Position numbers and translations under genes: made by a program. Shown one piece after another: positions 1-7,230 of a stretch of 64,000 nt of DNA (position 1 is the stretch's first letter; each line of letters begins with the position of its first letter). This DNA comes from Salinirubellus salinus (GTDB lineage: Archaea; Halobacteriota; Halobacteria; Halobacteriales; Haloarculaceae). The stretch covers positions 1,612,001 to 1,676,000 of the forward strand of contig NZ_CP104003.1 of assembly GCF_025231485.1 (NCBI RefSeq), given 5' to 3'. The notes below the pieces were generated by a model. It ran no database searches. It saw nothing but the letters and a program-made list of their open reading frames with translations, and was not told the origin of the DNA.

Positions 1-1463
1 ACGGGCTCTACGAACCGACGAGCGGCCGCGTCCTCGTCGACGAGGTCGAACGGCAGTTCGACTCCCCCCGCGACGCCATCGACGCCGGAGTCGGGATGAT
101 ACACCAGCACTTCATGCTGGTCGACCCGATGACCGTCGCCGAGAACGTCACACTGGGCAACGAACCGTCGAAGGCCCTCGGCCTCTCCGTCGACCGCGAG
201 GGCGCCCGCGAGCAGGTCCGCGAGCTCTCCGACCGCTACGGCTTCGACGTCGACCCGGACGCCCGCATCGAGGACGTCTCGGTGGGCGTCCAGCAGCGCG
301 TCGAGATCCTGAAGGCGCTCTACCGGGGTGCGGACGTGCTCATCCTCGACGAGCCGACCGCGGTGCTCACTCCGCAGGAGGTCGAGGAGCTGTTCGGCGT
401 CCTCGAGGAGTTGACCGAGCAGGGCAAGACTATCATCTTCATCACGCACAAGTTGGGCGAGGCGATGACCGCCGCGGACGACGTGACCGTGCTCCGCGAC
501 GGGAAGAACGTCGGGAGCGTGAAGGCCGACGAGACCACCCGCGAGGAACTGGCCCGGATGATGGTCGGCCGCGAGGTGCTGCTCGAACTCGAGCGCGCCG
601 AGGCGGACCCCGGCGCCGAGGTACTGACCGTGGAGGGGCTGACGGTTCAGGACGAGCGTGGCGTCGTCGCCGTCGACGACGTCTCGCTCACCGTCCGGGC
701 TGGCGAGGTGTTCGGCATCGCCGGCGTCGACGGCAACGGCCAGTCCGAGCTCGTGGAGGCGGTGACGGGCCTCCGGAAGCCGGACGAGGGGCGCGTCACC
801 TTCGACGGGGAGGACGTGACCGACTGGTCGCGCGGCCGCCGCATCCGCGAGGGGATGGCGTTCGTCCCCGAGGACCGACAGGAGCGGGGACTGGTGATGG
901 AGTTCGACCTCGTCGAGAACGGCGTCCTCGGCAGTCAGCACGACGCCCCCTACGCGAAGGGCGGCCGCCTCGACTGGGACGCCATCGAGGGGCACGCCGG
1001 CGACGTGGTCGAGGAGTACGACGTCCGTCCGGCGAACGTGCGGGCGAAAGCAGAGGCACTCTCGGGCGGGAACCAGCAGAAGTTCGTCGTCGGCCGGGAG
1101 TTCGCCCGCGACCCGTCGCTGCTCGTGGCGATGCACCCCACCCGCGGCGTCGACATCGGCTCGACGGAGTTCATCCGCGAGGAACTGCTCCGACTGCGGT
1201 CGGAGGGGGTCGGCGTGCTGCTGGTCTCCTCGAAGTTGGAGGAGGCACAGGGACTGGCCGACCGCCTCGCCGTGATGTACGAGGGCGACCTGATGGCCGT
1301 CGTCGACCCGGACGAGGTGACGGAGTCCGACCTCGGCCTGCTGATGGCCGGTGAGTACCCCGACTGGATGGACGAGCGGTCGCCACCCGACGTCGGACCG
1401 GACGCCGTCTCGGAGACCGGTGCGGAGCGCGGGGTCGCGACCGATGGGGAGGGCGGTCGATGA
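1..1463 (+). CDS. Nucleoside ABC transporter, double ATPase subunit (5' end outside window)
   Basis: This is the cytoplasmic energy-coupling subunit of a BMP-type (YufO/NupO/RnsB-like) nucleoside importer. The frame is open from base 3, so the protein enters the window already running; 486 residues are visible and the first Walker A is missing. Domain 1 shows the QHFMLV Q-loop, the signature SVGVQQRVEILKA and Walker B LILDEPTAVLTP. Domain 2 has a degenerate Walker A (GVDGNGQSEL) but a good LSGGNQQK signature and the MHPTRGVDIG segment, the usual asymmetry of sugar/nucleoside tandem ATPases of the RbsA type. The stop overlaps the next start (ATGA), and two membrane subunits plus nucleoside salvage enzymes follow, which points to nucleoside rather than sugar transport. 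The substrate-binding lipoprotein is presumably just upstream. Confidence 0.93.
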   Translation, partial: GLYEPTSGRVLVDEVERQFDSPRDAIDAGVGMIHQHFMLVDPMTVAENVTLGNEPSKALGLSVDREGAREQVRELSDRYGFDVDPDARIEDVSVGVQQRVEILKALYRGADVLILDEPTAVLTPQEVEELFGVLEELTEQGKTIIFITHKLGEAMTAADDVTVLRDGKNVGSVKADETTREELARMMVGREVLLELERAEADPGAEVLTVEGLTVQDERGVVAVDDVSLTVRAGEVFGIAGVDGNGQSELVEAVTGLRKPDEGRVTFDGEDVTDWSRGRRIREGMAFVPEDRQERGLVMEFDLVENGVLGSQHDAPYAKGGRLDWDAIEGHAGDVVEEYDVRPANVRAKAEALSGGNQQKFVVGREFARDPSLLVAMHPTRGVDIGSTEFIREELLRLRSEGVGVLLVSSKLEEAQGLADRLAVMYEGDLMAVVDPDEVTESDLGLLMAGEYPDWMDERSPPDVGPDAVSETGAERGVATDGEGGR

Positions 1464-2878
1464 GCGGGGACGACTCGACCGTCGACGACCTCCGGACGCG
1501 GGTGCGAGCGGGACTGATCCGGCTCGGGCAGGCGTCGGCCACCGAACGCATCGCGCTCTCGCTCGCCGCGCTCGCGCTCTCCATCGCCGTCGGGACGCTG
1601 CTCATCCTCGTCGCCGGTCGGGCCACCACGTGTCAGACCGCGGCGTTCACGCTGACCCACCCGACTCCGTTCGGCCTCCCGCGGCTGTTCTCGATGGGGT
1701 TCTGTTTCGATCCGGTGCAGGTGTTCGACCGGCTGTTCCTCGGTGCGCTCGGCGATCCGATACAGGAGGACTGGCAGCTGCTGACCGTCGGCTTCGACCC
1801 GTTCGTGTTCTACTTCGACCTGAACCCGTTCGCGGCGGACTACTCGCCGCTGAACGCGCAGATGGCGGTCACGCTCCGCCAGACGACCGTGCTCGTGTTC
1901 ACTGGGCTCTCGGTCGCCATCGCGTTCAAGGCCGGCATCTTCAACATCGGGTCGCAGGGCCAGCTCGTCGTCGGGGGCCTCGCAACCGCGGTCACCCTGC
2001 TCGCCGCGGAGGGCGCTGTGACCGGCGCGCTCGGGCAGGGGCTGGGTGCCGTGCTCGTCCTGGTCCCGCTCGGCGTGCTCGTGGGTGCGCTGGTCGGGGG
2101 GTTCTACGGCGCCATCCCCGGCGCACTGAAGGCCTACGCCGAGGCGAACGAGGTCATCACGACCATCATGCTAAACTTCGTCGCCACGGGCGTCGTCTTC
2201 TTCCTCGTCTCGAACTACTTCCGCAACCCCGATTCGCAGGCCGTCGAGACCGCGCCGCTCGGGTCGGCCTCGACGTTCCCGCCGCTGCTGTTCGAGGCGC
2301 GCGACGACTTCTCGCTCGTCGCGCTCCTGTTCGGCGTCGCGCTGATGGGGGCGCTCTACTACCTGCTCGAGTACACCTCGTTCGGCTACGATGTCCGGAC
2401 ATCGGGCATCCAGCCCGAGGCCGCGGAGTACGGCGGCGTCGACGCCAAGCGGACCATCGTCTCCAGCATGACCATCTCGGGCGCGCTCGCCGGTATCGGC
2501 GGTGCCGTCTACGTGATGATGATCCTCGGCAAGTACCAGACCGGCGTGCCCGCGTTCGGGTTCGACGGCATCACCGTCTCCATCCTCGCGGGTAACAACC
2601 CGCTGGGCGTCGGCTTCGCCGCGTTCCTCTTCGGGACACTGAAATCCGGGTCGACGGTGGTCCAGTTCGCCACCGACGTCCCGCCACAGCTCGTGGCAGT
2701 CCTGCGTGGCCTCATCATCCTATTCGTGGCGATGCCGGAGTTCTTCCGGATGATCGGCCGGCGGCTCGCGTCCGTCGGCGGCCGTCGACAGGACTCGGGA
2801 GTGGCCGTCGCGACAGACGGGAGCGGCGTGACAGCCGGGGGCGAGCCGGGCGGGCCCGGAGGTGAGGCCGATGAGTAA
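1460..2878 (+). CDS. Nucleoside ABC transporter permease (NupP/YufP-like)
   Basis: Integral membrane subunit of the importer, BPD_transp_2 family, 472 residues with about ten hydrophobic segments. The first helix (residues about 32-52) is followed by a long presumably extracytoplasmic stretch (about 53-125) before the conserved core, which contains the family motif FKAGIFNIGSQGQL. The C-terminal tail is short, acidic and Gly-rich, as is common in halophiles. The start ATG overlaps the upstream stop by four bases, so translation is probably coupled to the ATPase. The pairing of a longer permease with a shorter one matches the YufP/YufQ order in bacterial nucleoside transporters. Confidence 0.92.
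   Translation: MSGDDSTVDDLRTRVRAGLIRLGQASATERIALSLAALALSIAVGTLLILVAGRATTCQTAAFTLTHPTPFGLPRLFSMGFCFDPVQVFDRLFLGALGDPIQEDWQLLTVGFDPFVFYFDLNPFAADYSPLNAQMAVTLRQTTVLVFTGLSVAIAFKAGIFNIGSQGQLVVGGLATAVTLLAAEGAVTGALGQGLGAVLVLVPLGVLVGALVGGFYGAIPGALKAYAEANEVITTIMLNFVATGVVFFLVSNYFRNPDSQAVETAPLGSASTFPPLLFEARDDFSLVALLFGVALMGALYYLLEYTSFGYDVRTSGIQPEAAEYGGVDAKRTIVSSMTISGALAGIGGAVYVMMILGKYQTGVPAFGFDGITVSILAGNNPLGVGFAAFLFGTLKSGSTVVQFATDVPPQLVAVLRGLIILFVAMPEFFRMIGRRLASVGGRRQDSGVAVATDGSGVTAGGEPGGPGGEADE
2858..2865 (+). promoter_or_regulatory. Shine-Dalgarno deciding the start of the second permease
   Basis: GGAGGTGA lies five bases before ATG 2871. A GTG in the same frame at 2862 falls inside this element, so ATG 2871 is the better start even though it sits eight bases inside the upstream gene. 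Confidence 0.6.
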
Positions 2879-4085
2879 CGTCGACGCCGACACCCTCCGC
2901 GAGCGGGTCGTGGACGGCCTGACCGGGATGGACCGCCGTCGCGCCATCGGCGTGACCGTCGGTGCCGCGGTGTTCGTCGCGCTCGTCCTGCTCGGCTTGC
3001 TCGCGCCAGACACCATCGCGGGCGACATCCTGGACATCGTCCTGACGGAGTCGGCGTGGGGCGCGGCCCTCCGCCTCTCCGCACCCATCGCGCTGGCCGC
3101 GCTCGGCGGTATCTACGCCGAGAAGAGCGGCGTCATCAACATCGGGCTGGAGGGACTGCTCATCATCTCGGCGTTCACCGCGGTCTGGATCACGGACGTC
3201 GTCGCCACCGGGACGGACCTTGGCGGCCTGAGCGTCCTGTTCGGCTTCTTCGCTGGCGTCGTCGCCAGCGCGCTGCTCTCGCTCGTGTTCGCGGTGGTCT
3301 GCATCGAGTTCCGTGCGGACCAGATCATCGCCGGCCTCGCCATCTGGCTGGTGGCGCTCGGCCTCGCGCCGTTCGCGTCCCAGCTGTTCTACGGCGGCCC
3401 CAACACCTCCTCGGTGGGGACGGTGCCGACGCTCCCGGACGTGCTCGGCTTCCTGCCCCGCGGGAGCGAACTCCCACAGTGGGTGAACCCGCCGGCACTC
3501 GGCGTCGGTCCCCTCGACACGCTACTCGACGTCGTGCTGTTCGTGCTCACGCGCCCGCTCCTGTTCGCCGCCGACGTGCTCCTGTCGTCGTCGCTCTCCG
3601 TCTACCTCATGTTCGCGATGGTCGTGCTGTCGTGGTACGGCCTGTTCCGCACCCGGTTCGGTCGCTGGGTCCGGGCCAGTGGGGAGAACCCGCGCGCGCT
3701 CGACACCGCCGGCGTCGACGTCTCGCGGGTGCGCTACGCGGCCGTCCTCGTCTCCGGGGTCCTCTCGGGGATGGGCGGGGCCGCGCTCTCGCTCGGCCTC
3801 GGGCAGTTCACCGGCAACGGCCCGACGATGGTCAACGGCAAGGGGTTCATCGCCATCGTCGCGTACCTGTTCGGGAACTACAACCCGGTCGGCGCGTTCC
3901 TCTCGACCTTCCTGTTCGCCGGACTCGACGCCCTGCAGTTGACGCTGCAGACTCGCGGGACAGGCATCCCGGACTCGCTAGTGCGCATCATCCCGTTCGT
4001 CACGGTCATCGTGGTGCTGGCGCTCGTCGGGAAGACCCGCATCCCGGAGGCCGCGGGCGAGCACTACGAGTCCGGCGAGGAGTGA
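2871..4085 (+). CDS. Nucleoside ABC transporter permease (NupQ/YufQ-like)
   Basis: Second membrane subunit of the importer, 404 residues, BPD_transp_2 family, with about nine to ten hydrophobic helices. The core motif SGVINIGLEGLLIISAF (residues about 83-99) is the counterpart of the FNIGSQGQL motif in the other permease. A central hydrophilic insert (about 185-215) separates two helix bundles. The gene overlaps the upstream permease by eight bases and has its own strong ribosome binding site, so the three transporter genes form one operon. It ends 120 bases before cytidine deaminase. Confidence 0.92.
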   Translation: MSNVDADTLRERVVDGLTGMDRRRAIGVTVGAAVFVALVLLGLLAPDTIAGDILDIVLTESAWGAALRLSAPIALAALGGIYAEKSGVINIGLEGLLIISAFTAVWITDVVATGTDLGGLSVLFGFFAGVVASALLSLVFAVVCIEFRADQIIAGLAIWLVALGLAPFASQLFYGGPNTSSVGTVPTLPDVLGFLPRGSELPQWVNPPALGVGPLDTLLDVVLFVLTRPLLFAADVLLSSSLSVYLMFAMVVLSWYGLFRTRFGRWVRASGENPRALDTAGVDVSRVRYAAVLVSGVLSGMGGAALSLGLGQFTGNGPTMVNGKGFIAIVAYLFGNYNPVGAFLSTFLFAGLDALQLTLQTRGTGIPDSLVRIIPFVTVIVVLALVGKTRIPEAAGEHYESGEE

Positions 4086-4134
4086 GTCGCCCAGCGTAGC
4101 GAGGCGACTGGACCGCGGGCGGGCGAAGCCCGCG
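4085..4134. repeat. Two adjacent intergenic hairpins
   Basis: AGTCGCC (4085-4091) pairs with GGCGACT (4103-4109) around the loop CAGCGTAGCGA; CGCGGGC (4114-4120) pairs with GCCCGCG (4128-4134). They start at the stop of the permease operon. The first belongs to a family of similar intergenic hairpins in this window (see findings). A role in mRNA 3' ends is possible, but no T-run follows. Confidence 0.6.
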
Positions 4135-4205
4135 ATACGTGCCCGACCGTGGCGGGTGAGGACTGGTCGGGACAGCTATTTGCCGGCCGTCGGCGAACCG
4201 CCGGC

Positions 4206-4607
4206 ATGGACCACTCCGCCGACGAACTCGTCGCCGCGGCCCGCGAGGCACTCGCGAATGCCTACGTCCCCTACTCGGAGTACGAGGTGGGTGCGGCCCT
4301 CCTCGCCGGGGACGGCACCGTCTACACGGGGGCGAACATCGAGAACGCGAACTACTCGAACAGCCTCCACGCGGAGGAGGTGGCCGTCTCGCGGGCGTGG
4401 ATGGACGGCGCCCGCGAGTTCGTCGCCATCGCCGTCTCCTCGGGCGTCAGGGACGGCGTCACCCCGTGTGGGATGTGCCGCCAGACGCTCGCCGAACTCT
4501 GCCCCGGCGACATGCCCGTCTACTGCGACGAGGGCGAGTCGGTGACCGAGTACAGCCTCGGTGAACTCATCCCGGCTACCATCTCGCGGGAGACGCTCGG
4601 GAAGTGA
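4206..4607 (+). CDS. cdd: Cytidine deaminase
   Basis: Converts cytidine and deoxycytidine to uridine and deoxyuridine with release of ammonia, feeding the phosphorylase encoded next. It has 133 residues, the usual length of the short form. YVPYSEYEVGAALL near the N-terminus is the substrate-loop motif, followed by N-A-N-Y and the zinc site HAEEVAV plus PCGMCRQ. Most short (tetrameric) enzymes use Cys in the first position (CAE); here it is His, as in long dimeric enzymes. The start at 4206 fits the family; an upstream in-frame GTG would add 19 residues without homology. The context (importer before, uridine phosphorylase after) supports pyrimidine nucleoside salvage. Confidence 0.93.
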   Translation: MDHSADELVAAAREALANAYVPYSEYEVGAALLAGDGTVYTGANIENANYSNSLHAEEVAVSRAWMDGAREFVAIAVSSGVRDGVTPCGMCRQTLAELCPGDMPVYCDEGESVTEYSLGELIPATISRETLGK

Positions 4608-4676
4608 GCGGTCGGCGGCGGGAGTCGCGGACGACGCGACGGCGGGGTTTTTCCCCGACCACGACGCACTCCCGCC

Positions 4677-5495
4677 ATGGACTCCGAGGACCCGAACGAC
4701 GAGGTACAGTACCACCTCGGGGTGGGCCCGAACGACGTGGCCGGTCCCGTGCTGTTGCCGGGCGACCCGGAGCGCGTCCCCAAGATCGCCGAGGCGTGGG
4801 ACGACAGCGAGCAGGTCGCCAGTCACCGCGAGTACCGGACGATGCGTGGTACCTACGAGGGCGCCCCCCTGACCTGCACGTCGACGGGGATCGGCTCGCC
4901 GTCGGCGGCCATCGCCGTCGAGGAACTCGCCCGCGTCGGGGCGGACACCTTCCTCCGGGTCGGCTCCTGTGGAGTCATCCAGCCCGGCATCGACGTGGGT
5001 GACCTCGTCATCACCACCGGCGCCGTGCGACAGGAGGGGACCAGCGGCGAGTACGTCCGCGAGGACTACCCCGCGGCCGCGAGTCACGAGGTCGTGAGCG
5101 CGCTCGTCGCCGCCGCCGAGGAACTCGGCTACGACTACCACCTCGGGGTCACCTGCTCGACCGACTCGTTCTACGCGGGCCAGTCCCGACCGGGCTTCGG
5201 CGGGTACCAGCGCCCCGACAGCGAGGCACGCATCGCCGAGTTACGGGAGGCGGGCGTGGTCAACTTCGAGATGGAGACGGCCGCCATCTGCACGCTCGCG
5301 GGGCTCTACGACCTCCGCGCGGGCGCGGTGTGTACGGTCTACGCGAACCGCGAGACGGGCGAGTTCGAACCGACGGGCGAGCGTCGCGCCGGGAGGTGTG
5401 CGAGTCGCGCGAGCGCCATCCTCGCGGAGATGGACGCCGAGGTGGAGGAGAGTGGCGCGAAGGCGTGGCACGCGGGACTCTCGCTGGATCGGTAA
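4677..5495 (+). CDS. udp: Uridine phosphorylase family nucleoside phosphorylase
   Basis: Splits a nucleoside with phosphate into base and ribose-1-phosphate; uridine is the likely substrate given the cytidine deaminase just upstream. It has 272 residues, slightly above the 250-residue norm. The N-terminal phosphate-binding LLPGDPERVPKIA, the GIGSPSAAIAVEEL and VGSCG segments and the catalytic NFEMETAAI motif (EMETA) are all present. The deaminase and phosphorylase are 69 bases apart and codirectional with the importer, so the set probably forms an uptake-and-salvage unit. Purine nucleoside specificity cannot be excluded from sequence alone. Confidence 0.9.
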   Translation: MDSEDPNDEVQYHLGVGPNDVAGPVLLPGDPERVPKIAEAWDDSEQVASHREYRTMRGTYEGAPLTCTSTGIGSPSAAIAVEELARVGADTFLRVGSCGVIQPGIDVGDLVITTGAVRQEGTSGEYVREDYPAAASHEVVSALVAAAEELGYDYHLGVTCSTDSFYAGQSRPGFGGYQRPDSEARIAELREAGVVNFEMETAAICTLAGLYDLRAGAVCTVYANRETGEFEPTGERRAGRCASRASAILAEMDAEVEESGAKAWHAGLSLDR

Positions 5496-5539
5496 CGCAC
5501 CTCGGGAACGCACGTTTCGGCGCGGGACGAACCCCCGGC

Positions 5540-5790
5540 GTGACCGAGCGTCTCTACACCGACCACCCCGACATCTACGACGCCATCCAGTCGGAGTCGG
5601 ACTACGACCGAGACGCGGCGTTCGTCGAGCGGGCGTGCGACCGGCACGGGACCGACGGCCGACGGGAGCCGATTCGTCCGCGTCGCCCACCACGTCCCGA
5701 CCGGGGACGGCCGACTCGACTGCCGGTCGGTGACGTTCCCGCCCGACGGGGAGTGCCTCGTCTCCTCGCGACGGATGACGCCGTTCGACG
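5540..5790 (+). pseudogene. Decayed class I methyltransferase (internal deletion, frameshift)
   Basis: A GTG start at 5540 opens a frame reading VTERLYTDHPDIYDAIQSES and on to about residue 42 (…CDRHGTDGR), which looks like the N-terminus of a haloarchaeal SAM-dependent methyltransferase. The expected glycine-rich SAM-binding region never comes. Instead, one frame over (from about 5661), a second conserved-looking stretch appears, RFVRVAHHVPTGDGRLD…CRSVTFPPDGE…MTPFDDEDG, resembling the distal part of such a methyltransferase. I infer an internal deletion with a frame change. No intact frame covers the region. Assignment to the family is from pattern memory and is moderate. Confidence 0.55.
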
Positions 5791-6006
5791 ACGAAGACGG
5801 CCCGGCTCTCGGTCGTCGTCGACGGCGCGACGGTGTACGACGGCGGCGACGTCGCGGGCGACGGCGTGACCACCACCGGCTGGGTCGGCGACGAGATACG
5901 CGCCGGCGACGCCCTCGCGGTAACGAGTGCCGGCTGGGTCGCCGGCGAGGAGTTCGCCGTCTACTACGAGTGGGACGGCAAGTCGTTCGTCCTGACCGGG
6001 GACTGA
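5791..6006 (+). pseudogene. 3' fragment of an unidentified secreted/pilin-like protein
   Basis: A third frame, with no credible start, reads ARLSVVVDGATVYDGGDVAG through TTTGWVGDEIRAGD to a tail with GWVAGEEFAVYYEWDG and ends at 6006. The alternating beta-strand pattern with Gly-Trp and Asp-Gly turns recalls the C-terminal beta domain of archaeal type IV pilin-like (DUF1628-type) proteins, but that is a weak resemblance. It follows directly on the methyltransferase remnant in another frame, so this is the broken end of a different gene joined to it by rearrangement. Confidence 0.4.
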
Positions 6007-6036
6007 AAGCGGAGACAGCGGGGCCCGGTACGCCAG

Positions 6037-6342
6037 TTACTCGACGTCGATTCGGAGCGCCTGCGGTCGCCCCTCGCCAATGATGGGGAGCGTGACCTCG
6101 AGGACGTCGTCCTCGTACGTCGCGGTGATGCCGTCCGGGTCGATCTCCTTCGGGAAGGAGAGCCGTCGGGTGACGACACGTCGGCGGTCGTCCGTGTTCA
6201 CCTCGGCCGCGATGTTGAGGTGGCCTTCGGTCCAGTCGACGTCGATGGCCTCGCGCTCGGCCTCGGGGAGTTCGGCGACGACGACGTAGGTGTCGTCTTC
6301 GCGGTACAGTTCCACCTCGTGTTGGGGGTGGTGAGTCGTCAT
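6037..6342 (-). CDS. Small heat shock protein, Hsp20/alpha-crystallin family
   Basis: ATP-independent holdase chaperone in the cytoplasm, 101 residues, which is short because the N-terminal arm is almost absent. The alpha-crystallin domain starts at once: HEVELYREDDTYVVVAELPE, then GHLNIAAEV and RRLSFPKEIDPDGITATYED, and the family hallmark DVLEVTLP. The C-terminal I-x-I type anchor is not obvious (ALRIDVE at the end may replace it). It lies near other proteostasis genes (a Cdc48 ATPase and a second alpha-crystallin-like protein within 3.5 kb). Confidence in family is high; the client range is unknown. Confidence 0.9.
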   Translation of the reverse strand: MTTHHPQHEVELYREDDTYVVVAELPEAEREAIDVDWTEGHLNIAAEVNTDDRRRVVTRRLSFPKEIDPDGITATYEDDVLEVTLPIIGEGRPQALRIDVE

Positions 6343-6640
6343 GGAGTAGTCACCGGGGAGAGGTACGCAGACGGGGGTGAAACCGGGCCACCGTGTGTCC
6401 CGCGAGTTGGGAATCGGCGGAAGGGGGAGTGTGGGTCGACGACGCGACCGATGCCCTCGTATCGACCAGCCACGGTGCGAACGAGAACGACGGGCAGCGT
6501 ACGAAGAGGCAGCTCTGTCGAAACCCCCTGGTGCCAGACACGGATGGCGTGCTGAACAGAGAGGGTGAGTTCAGCACACCAGCTTCGCGTGTTTCAGCTA
6601 GTCCTCATCGAATCAAGTGCTGGGCGTGTGTCCGGGACAA
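6343..6640. other. Gene-free stretch with inverted repeat
   Basis: I see no convincing gene. The stretch upstream of the Hsp20 gene presumably carries its promoter. Near its right end a perfect 9-bp inverted repeat GTGCTGAAC (6549-6557) / GTTCAGCAC (6569-6577) occurs, separated by 11 bases. Base composition becomes clearly more AT-rich from about 6580 onward. Confidence 0.6.
6549..6577. repeat. Inverted repeat with TGCTGAA core, left of the amphi-Trp gene
   Basis: GTGCTGAAC and GTTCAGCAC are perfect reverse complements with an 11-base spacer. The same TGCTGAA/TTCAGCA core recurs as an inverted repeat at 7027-7044 on the other side of the amphi-Trp gene. Confidence 0.7.
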
Positions 6641-6928
6641 CTACTCGATTTCTAGCTTACCACCTCCGCCACCCCTCTCACCGTCGTTCTCGTCCCACTC
6701 GATCTCGAATTCGATACTTCGCTCAGTCATGTTGCCAGCCGGGCCTTCGCGCTCAGCTTTGACTTCGAATGTCGGTCGGGCAGGGGGATTCAGCGTCACA
6801 GACTCGGAGCCTGCTTTCAGGGTGATCGCATCTCCACGTTCGAGATTATCCGCGACTTTTCGAAGGTACGCTGCGATCTCTTCTCGACTCTGGTCGCTCT
6901 CTGATTTGAACAGGACTTCTTCAGGCAT
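6641..6928 (-). CDS. Amphi-Trp domain-containing protein
   Basis: A 95-residue protein with one amphi-Trp domain, a small fold found alone in many haloarchaea; its molecular function is not established. The recognisable run is PEEVLFKSESDQSREEIAAY, then the helix LRKVADNLERGD and the strand segment ITLKAGSESVTLNPP, ending with SIEFEIEWDE. The tail is Gly-rich (GGGGG). Base composition is lower in GC than neighbouring genes and it sits alone between TGCTGAA-type inverted repeats, so it may have been acquired or sit in a remnant mobile region. No partner is evident. Confidence 0.8.
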   Translation of the reverse strand: MPEEVLFKSESDQSREEIAAYLRKVADNLERGDAITLKAGSESVTLNPPARPTFEVKAEREGPAGNMTERSIEFEIEWDENDGERGGGGGKLEIE

Positions 6929-7026
6929 ACAGGAGATAGTACACGGCCTGCATCAATAAATGCGGCAGTCCAACTGACCGATTTGATTGAATAGGCAGAT
7001 ATTCTGTGCGAGATGCGTGCCCTGTA

Positions 7027-7044
7027 TTCAGCACGACTGCTGAA
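7027..7044. repeat. Inverted repeat with TGCTGAA core, right of the amphi-Trp gene
   Basis: TTCAGCA (7027-7033), four bases CGAC, then TGCTGAA (7038-7044). It shares its core with the repeat at 6549-6577; together they bracket the amphi-Trp gene. Confidence 0.65.
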
Positions 7045-7182
7045 ACCTATCACGGTCAGAGCGCTTCAACGGAGCCGAAGAGACACGGACCGAGTTTGAA
7101 GTGGTACCGTCGCGGTGACGGTGCTCTACCACCAGCACACCCACCCGCCGCGAGCGCTAGAGCGGTGCCTTTTTCATGAACG

Positions 7183-7229
7183 TTTTTTGCGCGAGCGGGT
7201 CGGTTCGCCGACCCCGAGCGCAAAAAGGT
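7183..7229 (-). terminator. Probable terminator of the Cdc48 operon
   Basis: Directly after the Cdc48 stop the minus strand has a T5 run, as used by archaeal RNA polymerase. The same bases start a long hairpin: GGGTCGG and CCGACCC pair around the loop TTCG, extended by a CGC/GCG segment and by T5/A5 tails. The symmetry of T-runs would let it act in both directions. Confidence 0.5.
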
Positions 7230-7230
7230 T

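Larger units (their letters stand above)
6929..7230. other. Gene-free AT-richer stretch, repeats and terminator
   Basis: Between the amphi-Trp start and the Cdc48 stop. It holds the presumed amphi-Trp promoter, an inverted repeat TTCAGCA/TGCTGAA at 7027-7044, T-runs at 7170-7175 and 7183-7188, and a large hairpin next to the Cdc48 stop. I see no credible gene. Confidence 0.6.

Noticed and set aside
6350-6577. 75-codon minus-strand frame upstream of the Hsp20 gene
   Set aside because: Ser/Pro/Arg-rich, no motif, crosses the inverted repeat; composition unlike real haloarchaeal proteins.
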